NCBI GenBank assembly: GCA_948567375.1
Contig: OX419757.1
Span: 52,452,001 to 52,516,000 of the forward strand
DNA: 64,000 nucleotides
Source of the DNA: Lunularia cruciata
Lineage: Eukaryota > Streptophyta > Marchantiopsida > Lunulariales > Lunulariaceae
Direction: 5' to 3'
The number at the start of each line of letters is the position of its first letter. Position 1 is the first letter of the stretch. Positions 23,776-34,689 of the stretch are shown piece by piece. The translations under genes were made by a program, and so were the position numbers. The notes beneath the pieces were generated by a model, which worked only from the letters and a program-made list of their open reading frames with translations, was not told the origin of the DNA and made no database searches.

Positions 23776-24980
23776 AGTGATGGATTTGAGTTCTAAAGTG
23801 ATGTTGCCTGCGTCATGCCTTCCTGCTGCCGGTCATCGTTAGGCTCACTGAAGAGCAATGTCGTCAAGTAGTGTACTCCACGTTCCCTCTGAGGAGTCGT
23901 TAAAATCTCTTTCCTAGACAAGTTTTGCCCTCTTAAAGAATGACCAAGATAGCAAGAGTATTCCAGCTCAGAGATACCTCAATCTGTGTTTGGGAAAGGT
24001 AATGATCTTTCTGGAGCCAAGACGTGAAACCAAAACTGTTCGATTTATTATCCTTCCCCTAGTAATGTTAATCGATTCTTTGAATGCATGACATACGGGA
24101 CTTCAATCCGATGGGAGAGCTTTGTCAGATTCAGTGATTGAAGTGCCCAGGGGTCTCGGAGGCGGACTTCAAGATTGGCTGCAGATTGAACTCTTTCAAG
24201 GAAATATGCAGAAGGAAATTTAATCTTGCATCCCATTCATTGGACTCTCGGGCCCTCTGGAAAGGCTGGTCGACTTCCGTGTTCAATTTATGTAGATACG
24301 ATCCGCCATGTACAAGTTTTAAAGCGGTAATGGTGAAGCGAAATCTCCCCAAATGGTCACTCATGGGCTTATTGATTCATGTAACCCGTATTCTGTTACT
24401 GCGAAACTACACTTAATTAGTACCTGACCTAGATTTACAACTGAGTACAGCACTTAAAATCTTTAAGTGGAATGACTCATTTCAGTACGAACGTCTAAAA
24501 TGTTGACATCTTTTATATACATCTATAGCTTGCCGCGGGCTTCTGTCTGCCACCGCCACCACTTCCCCACGTCCCTTTCGCTATCAGTTAACAACCGGAT
24601 CGTAAGTTCTCCTTACCTTTGGGTTCCCTGTTGCACTACATCTAGTCTTTGCAGTGCACCACAAGTTGTGGTTAGGTGCCCATTGATATCTAGGGCAACC
24701 AAAGAGACTTGGATTGACTAAGATACGGCGGTGGTTTCTGATTAGTGCCCCAGTGAAGAACTTTAATGAGTGGAGAACTTGAGAATCGTCCAAAAGGGGA
24801 AAGTGAATTACTCGTTAAAGGGACTAGTGGACCAATTTTGAGGCACGTTACGAACAATGAGTAGACGTACTATCTGTCGCCGGAGATTCAAGCAGCATCA
24901 CGATAGGTTGCTATGTCGGAAGAGAGAATTTCGAGTTGCCTCAAGGCGGTTGGAAGTCGAGGGAAGATAAATTGAACAGA
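23776..24980. other. RPN3 3' UTR and decarboxylase upstream region
   Basis: No further gene is visible. The coding frame stops at 23773-23775, and a near-copy of the last bases follows at once (GAGTTCTAAAGTGATG twice, 23768-23801), a short tandem duplication around the stop codon. ORFs at 24048-24416 and 24500-24793 overlap on both strands and look accidental. The promoter of the decarboxylase must lie in the right half. Confidence 0.45.
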
Positions 24981-25025
24981 ATGTGGTGGACTGAAGAAAG
25001 TGAATGCGAAGGACAGGCACTGTAG
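24981..25025 (+). promoter_or_regulatory. Upstream ORF of 14 codons before the decarboxylase
   Basis: ATG at 24981 opens MWWTEESECEGQAL and stops at 25023-25025, seven bases before the inferred main ATG at 25033. A second upstream ATG at 25004 opens a 99-codon frame (to 25303) that overlaps the main gene out of frame. If both lie in the mature mRNA, they would restrain translation of the main frame. A 5' UTR intron could remove them, so their use is unproven. Confidence 0.45.
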
Positions 25026-25032
25026 AGGAGTT

Positions 25033-26844
25033 ATGGCGAGATTACACACTCTTTCAGTCCGACCATTTAGTACCGCACAGTATGTGTCATGCTACGGAAG
25101 AATTTTCTCTGAGTGTAGTGGACCAGCCCGTATCAATATCTCTTCCTCCGGTTATGCAAAACTCGAAAGAAGTGGACTTGGAACAGAGTATAGTGTCAGT
25201 GCACGAGTATCTGTATCTGCCGATTACACTGACGATGTTAGCCAAAAGCAGGGAAAAAGAAAAATGGAATCAGACGACCCAGTTGTTCACCTTCGCAATT
25301 TGAATTCGGGGCATGCAGGAGATTGTTGCACTAAGGAGGTCGAATCTAAAGCACCTCTACTGGATGCCCTGAGACAGTGCGCTACACAAGATGCTGCATC
25401 CTTCCATTTCCCGGGGCACCGTCGTGGAGGAGGCGCACCTGCTCAGATGCTGGAAACGTTGGGAGTTTCCGCCTTTGCTCATGACTTACCCGAGCTTCCC
25501 GAGCTCGATAACCTTTTCTCACCTGAAGGAGTGATAGCTGAAGCTCAGGAAAAAGCGGCTCAGCTCTTTGGAGCCGACGTTACCTTTTTTCTGGTCAATG
25601 GCTCAACTTGTGGAATTCAAGCATCAGTTATGGCAACATGCCAACCTGGGGATTTTCTCATTCTTCCCCGGAATTGTCACCTCTCTGCAGTCTCAGCCAT
25701 GGTTCTCTCTGGGACTCTGCCGAAGTATGTCTTGCCAATTTATGACTCAATTTGGGGGGTAGCTCATGGAGTCACTGCCCAATCCATAGAAAGTGCTATC
25801 ACTGAAGTGAGGAAGAATGGAGGACGAGTTGGAGCAGTGTTGGTAATTTCTCCAACTTATTTTGGGGTTTGCAGTCCATTGGAGGAGATTGCAAAGGTAT
25901 GTCATGAGCATGAAGTCGTTCTTATTGTGGATGAAGCTCATGGAGGACACTTTAAGTTCCACGAGAGGTTACCCCTGTCTGCGTTGGAGCAAGGAGCTGA
26001 CATAGCTGTGCAGTCGACTCACAAGGTGCTGGGGTCTCTTACACAGTCGTCCATGCTCCATTTGAGGGGTGAGAGGGCTAATAAAGACGTTCTGAGCAAG
26101 TGTCTCCAGATGGTACAGAGTACTAGTCCTAGTTACCTCCTCCTCTCTTCTCTGGATGCTGCTAGGGCTCAGATGAGTGAAGGTTCAAGTTCTCGTCTGG
26201 AGATGGCAATTGATCTTGCAGCTAAAGCGAGAGAGGGTTTGAAAGCAATTCCCTCTCTCTTTGTGATGGATATGGAAATTATCAGCAGTTCTGACCAGTT
26301 ATTTCGACATGATCCACTTCGAATCACGGTGGGGTTGTGGGGACTTTCCATAGATGGCTATGAAGTGGATGACGTTCTGAGGTTGGAACACGGAGTAATT
26401 GCAGAGCTACCAGCAATTCATACCATCACTTTTGTTGTCAGTTTAGGCAGTAATGAGCGTGATATTGTTCGGCTTGTGGAGTGTTTCAGAGCACTTTCTG
26501 CTCGTTTCGCCAAATCCAACGATGTTGAAAATGACGATACTACCCCGTGGCATCAGGATATTTTTCTCGATCGAAGCTCAAAGCTACCACTGTCCTCCGG
26601 CAGAGGATTGAGTCCGAGAGATGCCTTTTTCAGCAAGACTGTGAAAGTTGATCTTTCAGTCTCTGTAGGACTCATTTGTGCTGAACTGGTGTGCCCATAT
26701 CCACCAGGAATTCCCGTCATTGCACCAGGAGAGGTAATCACTAAGGATGCAATCGATTATTTGTCGAGTATCCTCGAAAGAGGAGGCGCTATTAGCGGAG
26801 TGTCAGATTCTACACTGTCAACGATATGCATATGTCATAGCTGA
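25033..26844 (+). CDS. Orn/Lys/Arg decarboxylase-type PLP enzyme, probably plastidial
   Basis: A single uninterrupted frame of 603 residues from ATG 25033; the frame has no earlier ATG before the stop at 24973. Residues 1 to about 60 are rich in Ser/Arg/Ala (MARLHTLSVRPFSTAQY) and resemble a transit peptide. The major domain is a fold-type I PLP decarboxylase: SFHFPGHRRGGG near residue 122, then HDLPELPELDNLF, LFGADVTFFLVNGSTCGIQA, and PTYFG. D300 in VDEAHGGHF contacts the cofactor ring, and K331 in QSTHKVLGSLTQSS is the Schiff-base lysine. The C-terminal domain ends with CPYPPGIPVIAPGE, which closes the active site. The family decarboxylates lysine, arginine or ornithine and is common in bacteria, cyanobacteria and some plants. 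Substrate is not decided by sequence; lysine to cadaverine or arginine to agmatine are both possible. The lack of introns contrasts with its neighbours. Confidence 0.88.
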   Translation: MARLHTLSVRPFSTAQYVSCYGRIFSECSGPARINISSSGYAKLERSGLGTEYSVSARVSVSADYTDDVSQKQGKRKMESDDPVVHLRNLNSGHAGDCCTKEVESKAPLLDALRQCATQDAASFHFPGHRRGGGAPAQMLETLGVSAFAHDLPELPELDNLFSPEGVIAEAQEKAAQLFGADVTFFLVNGSTCGIQASVMATCQPGDFLILPRNCHLSAVSAMVLSGTLPKYVLPIYDSIWGVAHGVTAQSIESAITEVRKNGGRVGAVLVISPTYFGVCSPLEEIAKVCHEHEVVLIVDEAHGGHFKFHERLPLSALEQGADIAVQSTHKVLGSLTQSSMLHLRGERANKDVLSKCLQMVQSTSPSYLLLSSLDAARAQMSEGSSSRLEMAIDLAAKAREGLKAIPSLFVMDMEIISSSDQLFRHDPLRITVGLWGLSIDGYEVDDVLRLEHGVIAELPAIHTITFVVSLGSNERDIVRLVECFRALSARFAKSNDVENDDTTPWHQDIFLDRSSKLPLSSGRGLSPRDAFFSKTVKVDLSVSVGLICAELVCPYPPGIPVIAPGEVITKDAIDYLSSILERGGAISGVSDSTLSTICICHS

Positions 26845-28725
26845 GTAGACGCCTTCATTAACCAGATACTTTTACGAAGCTAGGTGGAGAAAGACCAAGA
26901 AGACAGGGCAATACAATAGAGTAGTAAAGGGAGGGACGTATTCTCTCATATCTCTGAAGGTCATAGGTTCACCTGTTAGATGTTCAGCCTTAGGGTTCTC
27001 ACATCTACAGTTCCTGCATGGGTGGGTAAACAGCGCTCTTGAGCGATGCACGCTCAAGATCTGCTGTCTAGTATCTTTACTCACAGAACAGCCATTATTA
27101 TTCTTTCCCAGCACAAGTTGGATGGTGTAGATAGAGAACTGTCACAAAGACACTGCCATTTTCTTAATTGAGGACAATACATGGTCAGCTAGAGATGTCA
27201 AACATCAAGCTCAGGTTTTATCTTTCAGCTGGCTAGATTTTCTGCAGGAAGTAGGACCTGCTGTAACGGATCAAGCTCTAAAAGATGTAGCATATAAAGA
27301 CAGAAGATTTTCTGTGGTAGTGGATGTATGTGAAGCGCACATACAAGCAGATTTTAGGTTCGCATTCGTAAATGTTGAAGTTCTCTGAGATGTGCAGTGT
27401 CAAAACTCGTTCTTCAGTACAGTTCCCTCTATACAGTTCAATACAGCTAGAGATGTCGAAGATCAAGCTCAGGTTGATGCAGGTTTTATCTTTCAGCTGG
27501 CCAGATTTTCTACAGGAAGTAGGACCTGCTGTAACGGATCAAGCTGTAAAAGGATGTAGCACATAAAGACACAAGTGTTTCTATGGTAGTGGACGTATGT
27601 GTTGCGCACATACAAGCAGCGTTTAGGTCCACTTCCGTAAATGTTCAAGTTCTCTTAGATGTGCAGTGTCAGCAATCAAAACGCTTTCTTCAGTTCAATT
27701 CCCTCTACTTGAAGGAACACTACGTGTTGTGTATGCAAACAATGTTGGTGGTGACTGCTCACATCATCTTTTGTTCATAACTTCACGTGGTGCTTCGATT
27801 GCACACCAGAGAACCAAATTTTCTCTGCTAGTAAACTTAAATTGTCTCTTGAAGGACTGCGATGAACAGCTTTTAGGAGCAACTTACTCTAAATTCTATT
27901 ACACTATCATAAGCTCCACGAATGCCTATTATATGTTTACAACACATCCACATACAGGTAGATAATGGTTACTGCTTCTTGTGCATCACTCTGACAGGAG
28001 TGAAGATGGCATCACAAGTCTCGGATGATGGTTGGCAGCCGCCTCTGTTCGAAGTCTCGAGTCTGTTTCTATTACAGCATGATGTGCGGATGTGCAAACA
28101 TACTTAGTCCTCCTGCCCACGATCTTGGCCACGACACATTTTATGAAGAACAGATGTCCGCATCACTTTTCAAAGTACCAGCAACATACAATTTGCAAAT
28201 AAATTTCAGTCCTCAGCTGAAAGAAGGATAGGAGCCAAGTTCTGAATTCTCCAACAATGGTAAGAAAGAGACTCAGACTCACAGAATCGCCAGCAAGTGT
28301 AGTCCGCAATTGTGAGAACCACTAGAACTTCAGTTCATGTCGGACAGAACTTAACCAAGAATAATGTCGCGACAGGCTGAAGGGCAATTAACACACAATT
28401 GTCCCCCACTTATCTGACTTGAACTAATATACACTTTACTTCCGAATGATAGAAGGCACAAGTAGACATCAACAAAATTCAAGAACAGCTCACTGATGAA
28501 CATAAAAGATAACCAATCCTTCAAATTTGGAAAATGACCAGTGAGACAAGTAAAGAACTAGGAAACGATGCATTTGGAGTTCTAGTCCCGCTTCGGTGGC
28601 TATGCCCGCAAGTAGATGGATGCGAGCCAAAAGGTTGACGAGTAGAACAGTTTCTTCTGTATTAGTCAAGAAAGATAGGAAGTTCAGCTCCGTATTCAAA
28701 AGATAGTGCATCACTTGTTCTCCAC
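26845..28725. other. Intergenic region between convergent genes
   Basis: About 1.9 kb between the decarboxylase and the end of the minus-strand gene, expected to hold both 3' UTRs. The main structure is a 258-bp tandem duplication (27187-27715). ORFs at 27583-27965 arise from it and show no domains. Confidence 0.5.
27187..27715. repeat. Tandem duplication, 258-bp period, two diverged copies
   Basis: Copies begin with AGCTAGAGATGTC at 27187 and 27445. Long shared blocks include TTTTATCTTTCAGCTGG, AAGTAGGACCTGCTGTAACG and GCGCACATACAAGCAG. The copies differ by many substitutions and small indels, including an extra GTTGATGCAGG in the second copy. Confidence 0.85.
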
Positions 28726-30525
28726 CTATTTCTCGTCCTTTTTCCTCATGGACTTGGCAACTTCTCGTGTTTCCTTGTTGATCATGCGTAGTTGAGTTAG
28801 GAGCCTCAAACGGTTAGGATTACTCTTTTGCGACTCCACATCGCTGATCATTCGTGTTACCAACTGGTAGAAGTAGCTGTCTGGTGCAAGGCATTTGAGG
28901 TTGGCCTGAATAGTGTTCGCGCGATCCTTTTCTGCTGTATCCCTCAAGAGCTGTACAGGACCAATTCCACGGACCAACGGGTTCAGCAAGAAGATTTAGA
29001 GGACTACAAAACAGCTTTCAGATCTAATCTAGCCCTGAGAGAGAGAACAACCGCTGAATTGGAAAGGGGATCGTGTCATACACCTGATTGAGGAGTCGAA
29101 TTTCAGGTCGTAGGGTAGACTCTTTTACGGACAGAGCCGTTTGCAGTGTAACCTCAAGTCTGTTGACAACCTCCAGATTACCTTCCTTCTTGGCCTTCCT
29201 AGCACCACGTGACAGAAGGTGCACAACAGTGAGATGGGCACGTGCGCACAAGAGGTCTAGCCAATATCGAACAGCCCACGAGAGCTTAGTGCGCTATTCT
29301 AGTGCATTTATGAGTGAAAACAAGGGAAGTGTTATAGTTATAGAATGTGATTACCAGGTCCAGGTAGGTGGACGCAATGATGAAGAAGTCTTGAGAGAGC
29401 GACTCCACGTGCTTTTCAGCGACGGCTTTTACATCGTCAGTCTTCAGCAACTCTGCCAACAGCTCAGTAGCTTCCATCTGAAACTTCCTAGCTTTTGCCA
29501 CAGTGTCTGCATTCAAACCAGATTTATGTTGATAGATTCATCGACAATCATGGAGTTAAGAGCAAAACATTCACCTTAAGAGATACAGCTGGAGAAAGCA
29601 GTTGATTGATACATGGGTACTTAAAGCAATCTTGAATCGAAGGCTGGGGAAGAGACCATGATGCAGAATATATATAATCGATTGTAAATTTTTTGCTGTT
29701 CACGTTTATAATACGCAGATAGCACAACGATGAATGGTGAACATGGACCCCCGATTGCCAGCCGAACAACTGGAAGCTATAATTGCAAGACATTGGGGAT
29801 ATAACGGCCATTACAAGAAGGAAAGAAGGATTGGAGAGATTATTTAGTTGAAGCTCAGAACTACAACAAAAATACCGAATCTGGTCACCTAGAGATGGGA
29901 TATTTCCCATCTGTAGGTGGTCAAAATCTAGGCCAAATCAACATCTACTAAACTGCTGTGAAAACCAAGCTAACAATCGTCACGCTTTGATCCCAGTTAA
30001 AGGTTGATATTCGGACTAATTTCATAGTGGATTGTAAAGCCCAAGAAGATTTTCTCTCTCTGCTGCACCTTCCTCCTCGAAGTTATCCACACAACAGTTT
30101 CCTTCGAGAGGTAATGGGAACATTCAACTAATTTCATACTCAATTTCCCTGAATTTCATCAATTCAAAGCCCTGGTTCTTAAGAATAGAAACTTAGTCCT
30201 ACCTTTCTCGGAAGCTTTGCATACAATTCCAAGCTGTGCAGAGAAGCAGGACCTGGAAGACCCCGACGAAAGATGTACGCCAGTAAAGGCTCTGTCACGT
30301 AGTGCCAAAGATGAAATCTCTGCAGTGTAATGACGCCCATCAATCAGAGTGCAAACTTCAGCGGAATCCGGACCTCGTAAATTCAGAGCTTCCCATAACC
30401 CAAGGTATGCATTCGACAGGAAACAAAAACTCACGAGTAGAAGACAGAGCTGGAACGGCGCGAGGTTGGTGAACTCCTCGTCCAACAACAGTCACTGCTG
30501 TCGATGACAAACTCGCCATGGCCAT
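28726..30525 (-). CDS. Unrecognised plastid-type helical protein, five exons
   Basis: Exons on the minus strand, all phase-consistent with GT-AG ends: 30525-30435, 30319-30203, 29506-29355, 29284-29084, 28950-28726, giving about 261 residues. The start MAMASLSSTAVTVVGRG and the following Ser/Arg/Ala-rich stretch up to about residue 65 (FSAQLGIVCKASEK) have the form of a chloroplast transit peptide with a plausible cleavage site before KASE. The mature part is almost all predicted helix: KARKFQMEATELLAELLK, then a more hydrophobic segment crossing the exon 3-4 border (FFIIASTYLDL joined to LSWAVRYWLDLLCA), then charged helices ending KSMRKKDEK. I see no catalytic motif or clear membrane span. 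It may belong to an uncharacterised family of photosynthetic organisms, but I cannot name it. It runs divergently from the DHHC gene, with about 1.5 kb between start codons. Confidence 0.72.
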
Positions 30526-32016
30526 CGCTTGTCACAGTCTGAACCCCTTATGAAATAAGCGTACAAACCCTCAATAAAATAATAAACAGTGAACTGGTAT
30601 TTCTCTCGAAACAGCAGGAGATTCAGTAGGACTACACAGACGACGACAAACAGTTCCTTCTCCACTGCAATACAATGTAGCATCCAACACTCACCGTACC
30701 AGGCAGAAGGAAGAAAGAGCAGGGCACCCACAAAACCTACCATAGGACACTGAAGTGGGACAAAACTGCAAAATCTTATCATGTTAGAAAGGATCCGTCA
30801 AGGCCCGACTGACTGAAAGTAGTGCCGGAAAGTACAGCATCGCTACCGTAGTACGAAAATCTGTTGCTAGGCTTGGCAACGAAGCGAGAGCAGTAAACGC
30901 TCTAGGTGCTCGCATGCCCTTCCCTCCTTCCTTTTCCTTTTACTGTGCTGGAAGCTGTGGGACCGGCCACCTTGACACCTTACGTACCGGCTGTCTTTCT
31001 TTCTCTCTCTCGTACAGTAGTCGGTACGCTGTCCATTTTCGATCTACCGACGAGCCTAATAATGGGGGGGAGGGGGGTTGGGTGTCCGATTTCAATGGAG
31101 ATTATGATACACAAACTGGTGATGTTTGTAGATCTTGAAGTCCTCGTCGGGATGGATACGCTGTATAGGCCTGGCCAAAGGATCTAGTAGCACGGCGATA
31201 GTTGCTGCAGCAGGAGGAGATGCTTGAGAAAACCCCACACGCTGGAGAAAAAGGTTTTGTTTGTAGGTGCCATGTTAAGATGCAGTCTTGTTGTACTCAA
31301 CAAAGCAGCAGGTGTCCCTCAGTTGTATCTCCCACAATTCATCAGAAAGTTTAATTGATGGTGAGAAGACCGGAAGCTAGATTGTGGCCAATCTCCTGCT
31401 GCTTGCTCTACACGAGCGATTGTTGGTCAAACGCTGCCTACCACAATTGGAGCAAGCAAAGACGAGCTTCTCGTGCCTTTCTCAGGCCGGAGCTGCATGT
31501 GCTTGAAACCTGGGGGTTCTAATCTCTGAGGAAAAAATTGTTCACTCCGTTGGACGCTCCGATGGCAGGATTGAAAGATATCAAAGGCCGTGAGCCCAAC
31601 GAGGTATAATTTTCATGTTTCCCTCCGTCTAATTTCCGGATCCTCAGGTTAGTTTGTCGAGTTTTCTCAACTCGTATAAGCTGGAGGTGCAGCTTGTGGG
31701 TTGAATCTATCGACGGTAAATTGGAATGAAGTATCTGCATCTGTGAGGATCGCATACGAACTTCGCTTTTGGGTCCTAATCGGGCAAGAATGTGGCTTAG
31801 AAGTATTATGTGCCTGATCCGCTAGTGGAGGAATTACAAGATTTTTTTGAGGAAAGAATCTGTACCTCACCTCAGCCCTAGCTCTTGCCTAGTTAAGTTC
31901 AGACAGTTTTCTCCCAAGATTACACCGTTATTTACTTTGAGGTCTGGCGAATGCGAAATTATGTTTGCTTGCAGTTCTGATTGTTTCTGCAGAGCATCGA
32001 TGCTGGATGACTAACA
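30526..32016. promoter_or_regulatory. Shared upstream region of two divergent genes
   Basis: It lies between the minus-strand plastid-type gene and the plus-strand DHHC gene, so both promoters should be here. Notable features are a CT-rich tract near 30900-31020 and a G-run cluster at 31064-31082. An acceptor-like TTTCTGCAG at 31985-31992 just before the DHHC start suggests a 5' UTR intron. ORFs in it (30906-31187, 31519-31870) overlap and look accidental. Confidence 0.45.
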
Positions 32017-33843
32017 ATGCCCAAGGGCATTCCTCTGGCTTTAGCAGAAATTCCTCCAATGGGAAACTCTCCTCAAACAGTCTGAGCTAATTGAGTTGGC
32101 AGATTATGGCACTGACTATCCTTGTTGCTTGACACTGAACCGAGAAGTATTTTTTCTTTTTTCCTGAGTATGTGCGACTAGCTAGTTCGAGTTTTGACGC
32201 TTTTCGATCTTTTCCAGGAGGAGAGCCGGGTGGAGGAGCAACAAAATGTTTATGAGGTACATTGCTGGGGTTGTGCTCAGTGGCTAGTGCTGCCTTGTTA
32301 CGCCTCAATTTTTAAGTGTGGTTGGTGTGGAGCTCTGACCATACATAAAGCTCCTGCACCTGCTCGTAGTTGGTGGACGAGTTGGCTCATAACTACCAGA
32401 GATCGTATATTTGTGATGGTTGTCTTGACCATCATCGCCTCGATTGTATGTGAGCTCACATATCCCTTTTATTCCTCACTATCTTTAATCCTTCTCTGGC
32501 TTTTCTCAAAACTGTTTGTACCTTACGGAACTCTGCCCAAGGATATAAATTCCGACCGTTTGTTGAGCTATTCAATCTTAAGGAACCAGATTACGGCGTC
32601 CTATGTGTCTGGAAATTGAGTGAGGCAGTGAAAGATAAGAACCTGGATGTAAAATTATGTAATGCTGAAGCTGACATTGTGAACTCTGATAATGATATAT
32701 TCACTCGTGAAAACTGATGTTTGGACTAGTATGTGTTTTCTCTCTGCAGGTGGAGGCATGTGGGCAGCTTTCCCCGTCCTCTTCCCGACCATCAGCTTGG
32801 GCTGTGTATTCCACTTCGGTCTTTCCATAGTTCTTGCTTTCAACACTTTGTTCAACTTCGCTCTCTCTTCCCATGGACCTCCTGGGCCTGTTGGGAAGAT
32901 TGTCTGGGGAGATGTAGCCCTAGTTTCCAGGGGTGGCTTGGAAGGGCACAGTTTCTGCGAACATTGCAAATGCCCAAAACCTGCGAGTGCCCATCACTGT
33001 CGGACTTGTGGAACCTGCGTGATGGATATGGATCATCACTGCCCATTTGTAAGTAACCTCCTTCGACGCGATCTTTCCTGTGATTTCTTAAGACGCATTG
33101 AATGTTTTTCATCAGACAGCATTACCGCAGCCCTCGTTGGATGTCTTTTACCTGCACTTAGTGTTACGTAGATGTGCTACATGACTTCTTATGAATAGAG
33201 ATGCACCTGATTGAGTGTGCGAATCCTACTGGAGGGTTGCAAGTGGTGGTTTTCATCAATTTCCAGGGTCTCAGATGCCTCCAGCGCCTATATTGACTGC
33301 ATCGCCTCATTCGGCTTCTGATTTACTAACGAACATTTGTTGCTTATTCAGATAGGGAACTGCGTCGGGGCAAATAATCATCGGCATTTTATACTCTTCC
33401 TTCTCTATACTGTGATTAGTTGTCTCTACGTCTTTGTGATGGGACTGTATACCGGCCTGAAAGTGTGGCCATCAGTTATTACCATCAACCACAGCATCAA
33501 GAGGGGACCAATACCTCTAAGTATTGCCGTTGGAGCTAATTCGTTGGCAGCACTTTTGGACAGTCCAATCTTTGAATCAGCCCGGGCACTGGCATTGATC
33601 TATCTTGTTGTTGCAAGTATTGCCATTTGCGCTGGCGTGGGGCTGTTACTCTATCAGCAGATTAATCTGCTTTACAGCGGACAAACTTTTCTAGATTCGC
33701 TTCAGACATTCACGAAGTGTAAGGACAGGGAAGGATGGGACAATCTTCGGCGAGTTTTTGGGAATAGACATCCATTCTGGTGGCTGTTGCCCATTTTCAA
33801 TGCTTACTCTGAGTCTCCACTGAAGAAAATTCATGTTAGATAA
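32017..33843 (+). CDS. DHHC-type protein S-acyltransferase with N-terminal Cys4 zinc ribbon
   Basis: Exons 32017-32079, 32218-32449, 32750-33048 and 33352-33843 give about 361 residues. The enzyme transfers palmitate to cysteines of membrane-associated proteins. The DHHC cysteine-rich domain is complete: CEHCKCPKPASAHHCRTCGTC, then D193-H194-H195-C196, then PFIGNCVGANNH across the last intron. Probable membrane spans are at about 84-100 and 104-134 before it, and at HFILFLLYTVISCLYVFVMG and LALIYLVVASIAICAGVGLL after it. The N-terminus has C37-X2-C40-X14-C55-X2-C58 (HCWGC, then KCGWC), similar to an LSD1-type zinc finger. Exon 1 is the least certain part: its donor would be the non-consensus CAAACA|GTCTGA, chosen because it keeps frame and avoids a stop. 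The later exons are strong. Confidence 0.85.
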
Positions 33844-34689
33844 CTAGCTACCATGAAGCTAATTGTTCTTTTAGATAGAAGGGATATTGTGACCACTCAT
33901 TGTTAACCTATCCATCTCGTTTGGATGTCAGACTAGAAATATCCCACTCGCTGTTTATAATTGATGGATGCATCTTGTTTTTACCTGTGCGCAAATTCTT
34001 TTCATGTAAACTTCAGTTTTTTTTTGTTCTTACCCACTGAGATTCTTTCATGCAATACGAAGTCTCTCTGATTTTACGTCTTTGAGTCTGGAACTAGAAG
34101 TTATTCTGCACTGCGAATATGTAAGATCAACCTCTGCTAGACATAGCTCGCCTGGGAAGTGTTATCTTGTTGCGTTCTCTTACAGTTCTGTAGAGAACAC
34201 ATGTAGTATGTTCTATTCGCTGGTGCCACCGTGCAGACCTACTGGGAAACTCTGTACACTTCCATTTGGTGGTGTTGTGTTGACGGGCTCATGCTGACAG
34301 AGAGTATGCAGGTTAACTCTGGCGTTAAGAAGTTCCTCTTGATGTTCCTAATACTAACACTATGATAGCGTAAGTCGCTGTTTTCTCAGTGTTATTCGCA
34401 CTGCCTGCAGGAACACAGGAATAACACGAATCTATATGTGAAGATTACACTTTTGCGATTTCTGGTCTGCAGGCAAACGAAGGTAATTGCAATGTATCCT
34501 TCGCTTACCACTCTAACTGATTGTTATGCGGAATTTACTTTACTAGCTTGAAGTGTAAGAGTCAATTCGGTCAGATTTGGGGTATGAGATACTGGTGCTG
34601 TGTCCCATAACTGAATACGTATTTTATCCTACCAAACGTTAATTCTCCAGTAGCATCTTCATCCTGCTACGTTTGGCAGTGAACACTGA

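Noticed and set aside
25004-25303. 99-codon ORF as a separate protein gene
   Set aside because: It overlaps the decarboxylase in another frame and carries no motif. I keep its ATG only as a possible regulatory upstream start.
25033-26844. Bacterial contamination at the decarboxylase
   Set aside because: It has a plant-type transit peptide, no bacterial operon partner, and lies between intron-containing plant genes. The enzyme family also occurs in plants.
29088-29579. 163-codon plus-strand ORF
   Set aside because: It lies opposite exons 3 and 4 of the minus-strand gene, whose splice phases and family-like composition are better.
29548-29910. 120-codon minus-strand ORF as an additional exon
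   Set aside because: It sits in the intron between exons 2 and 3; joining exon 2 directly to exon 3 keeps frame, while including it adds no consistent splice sites.
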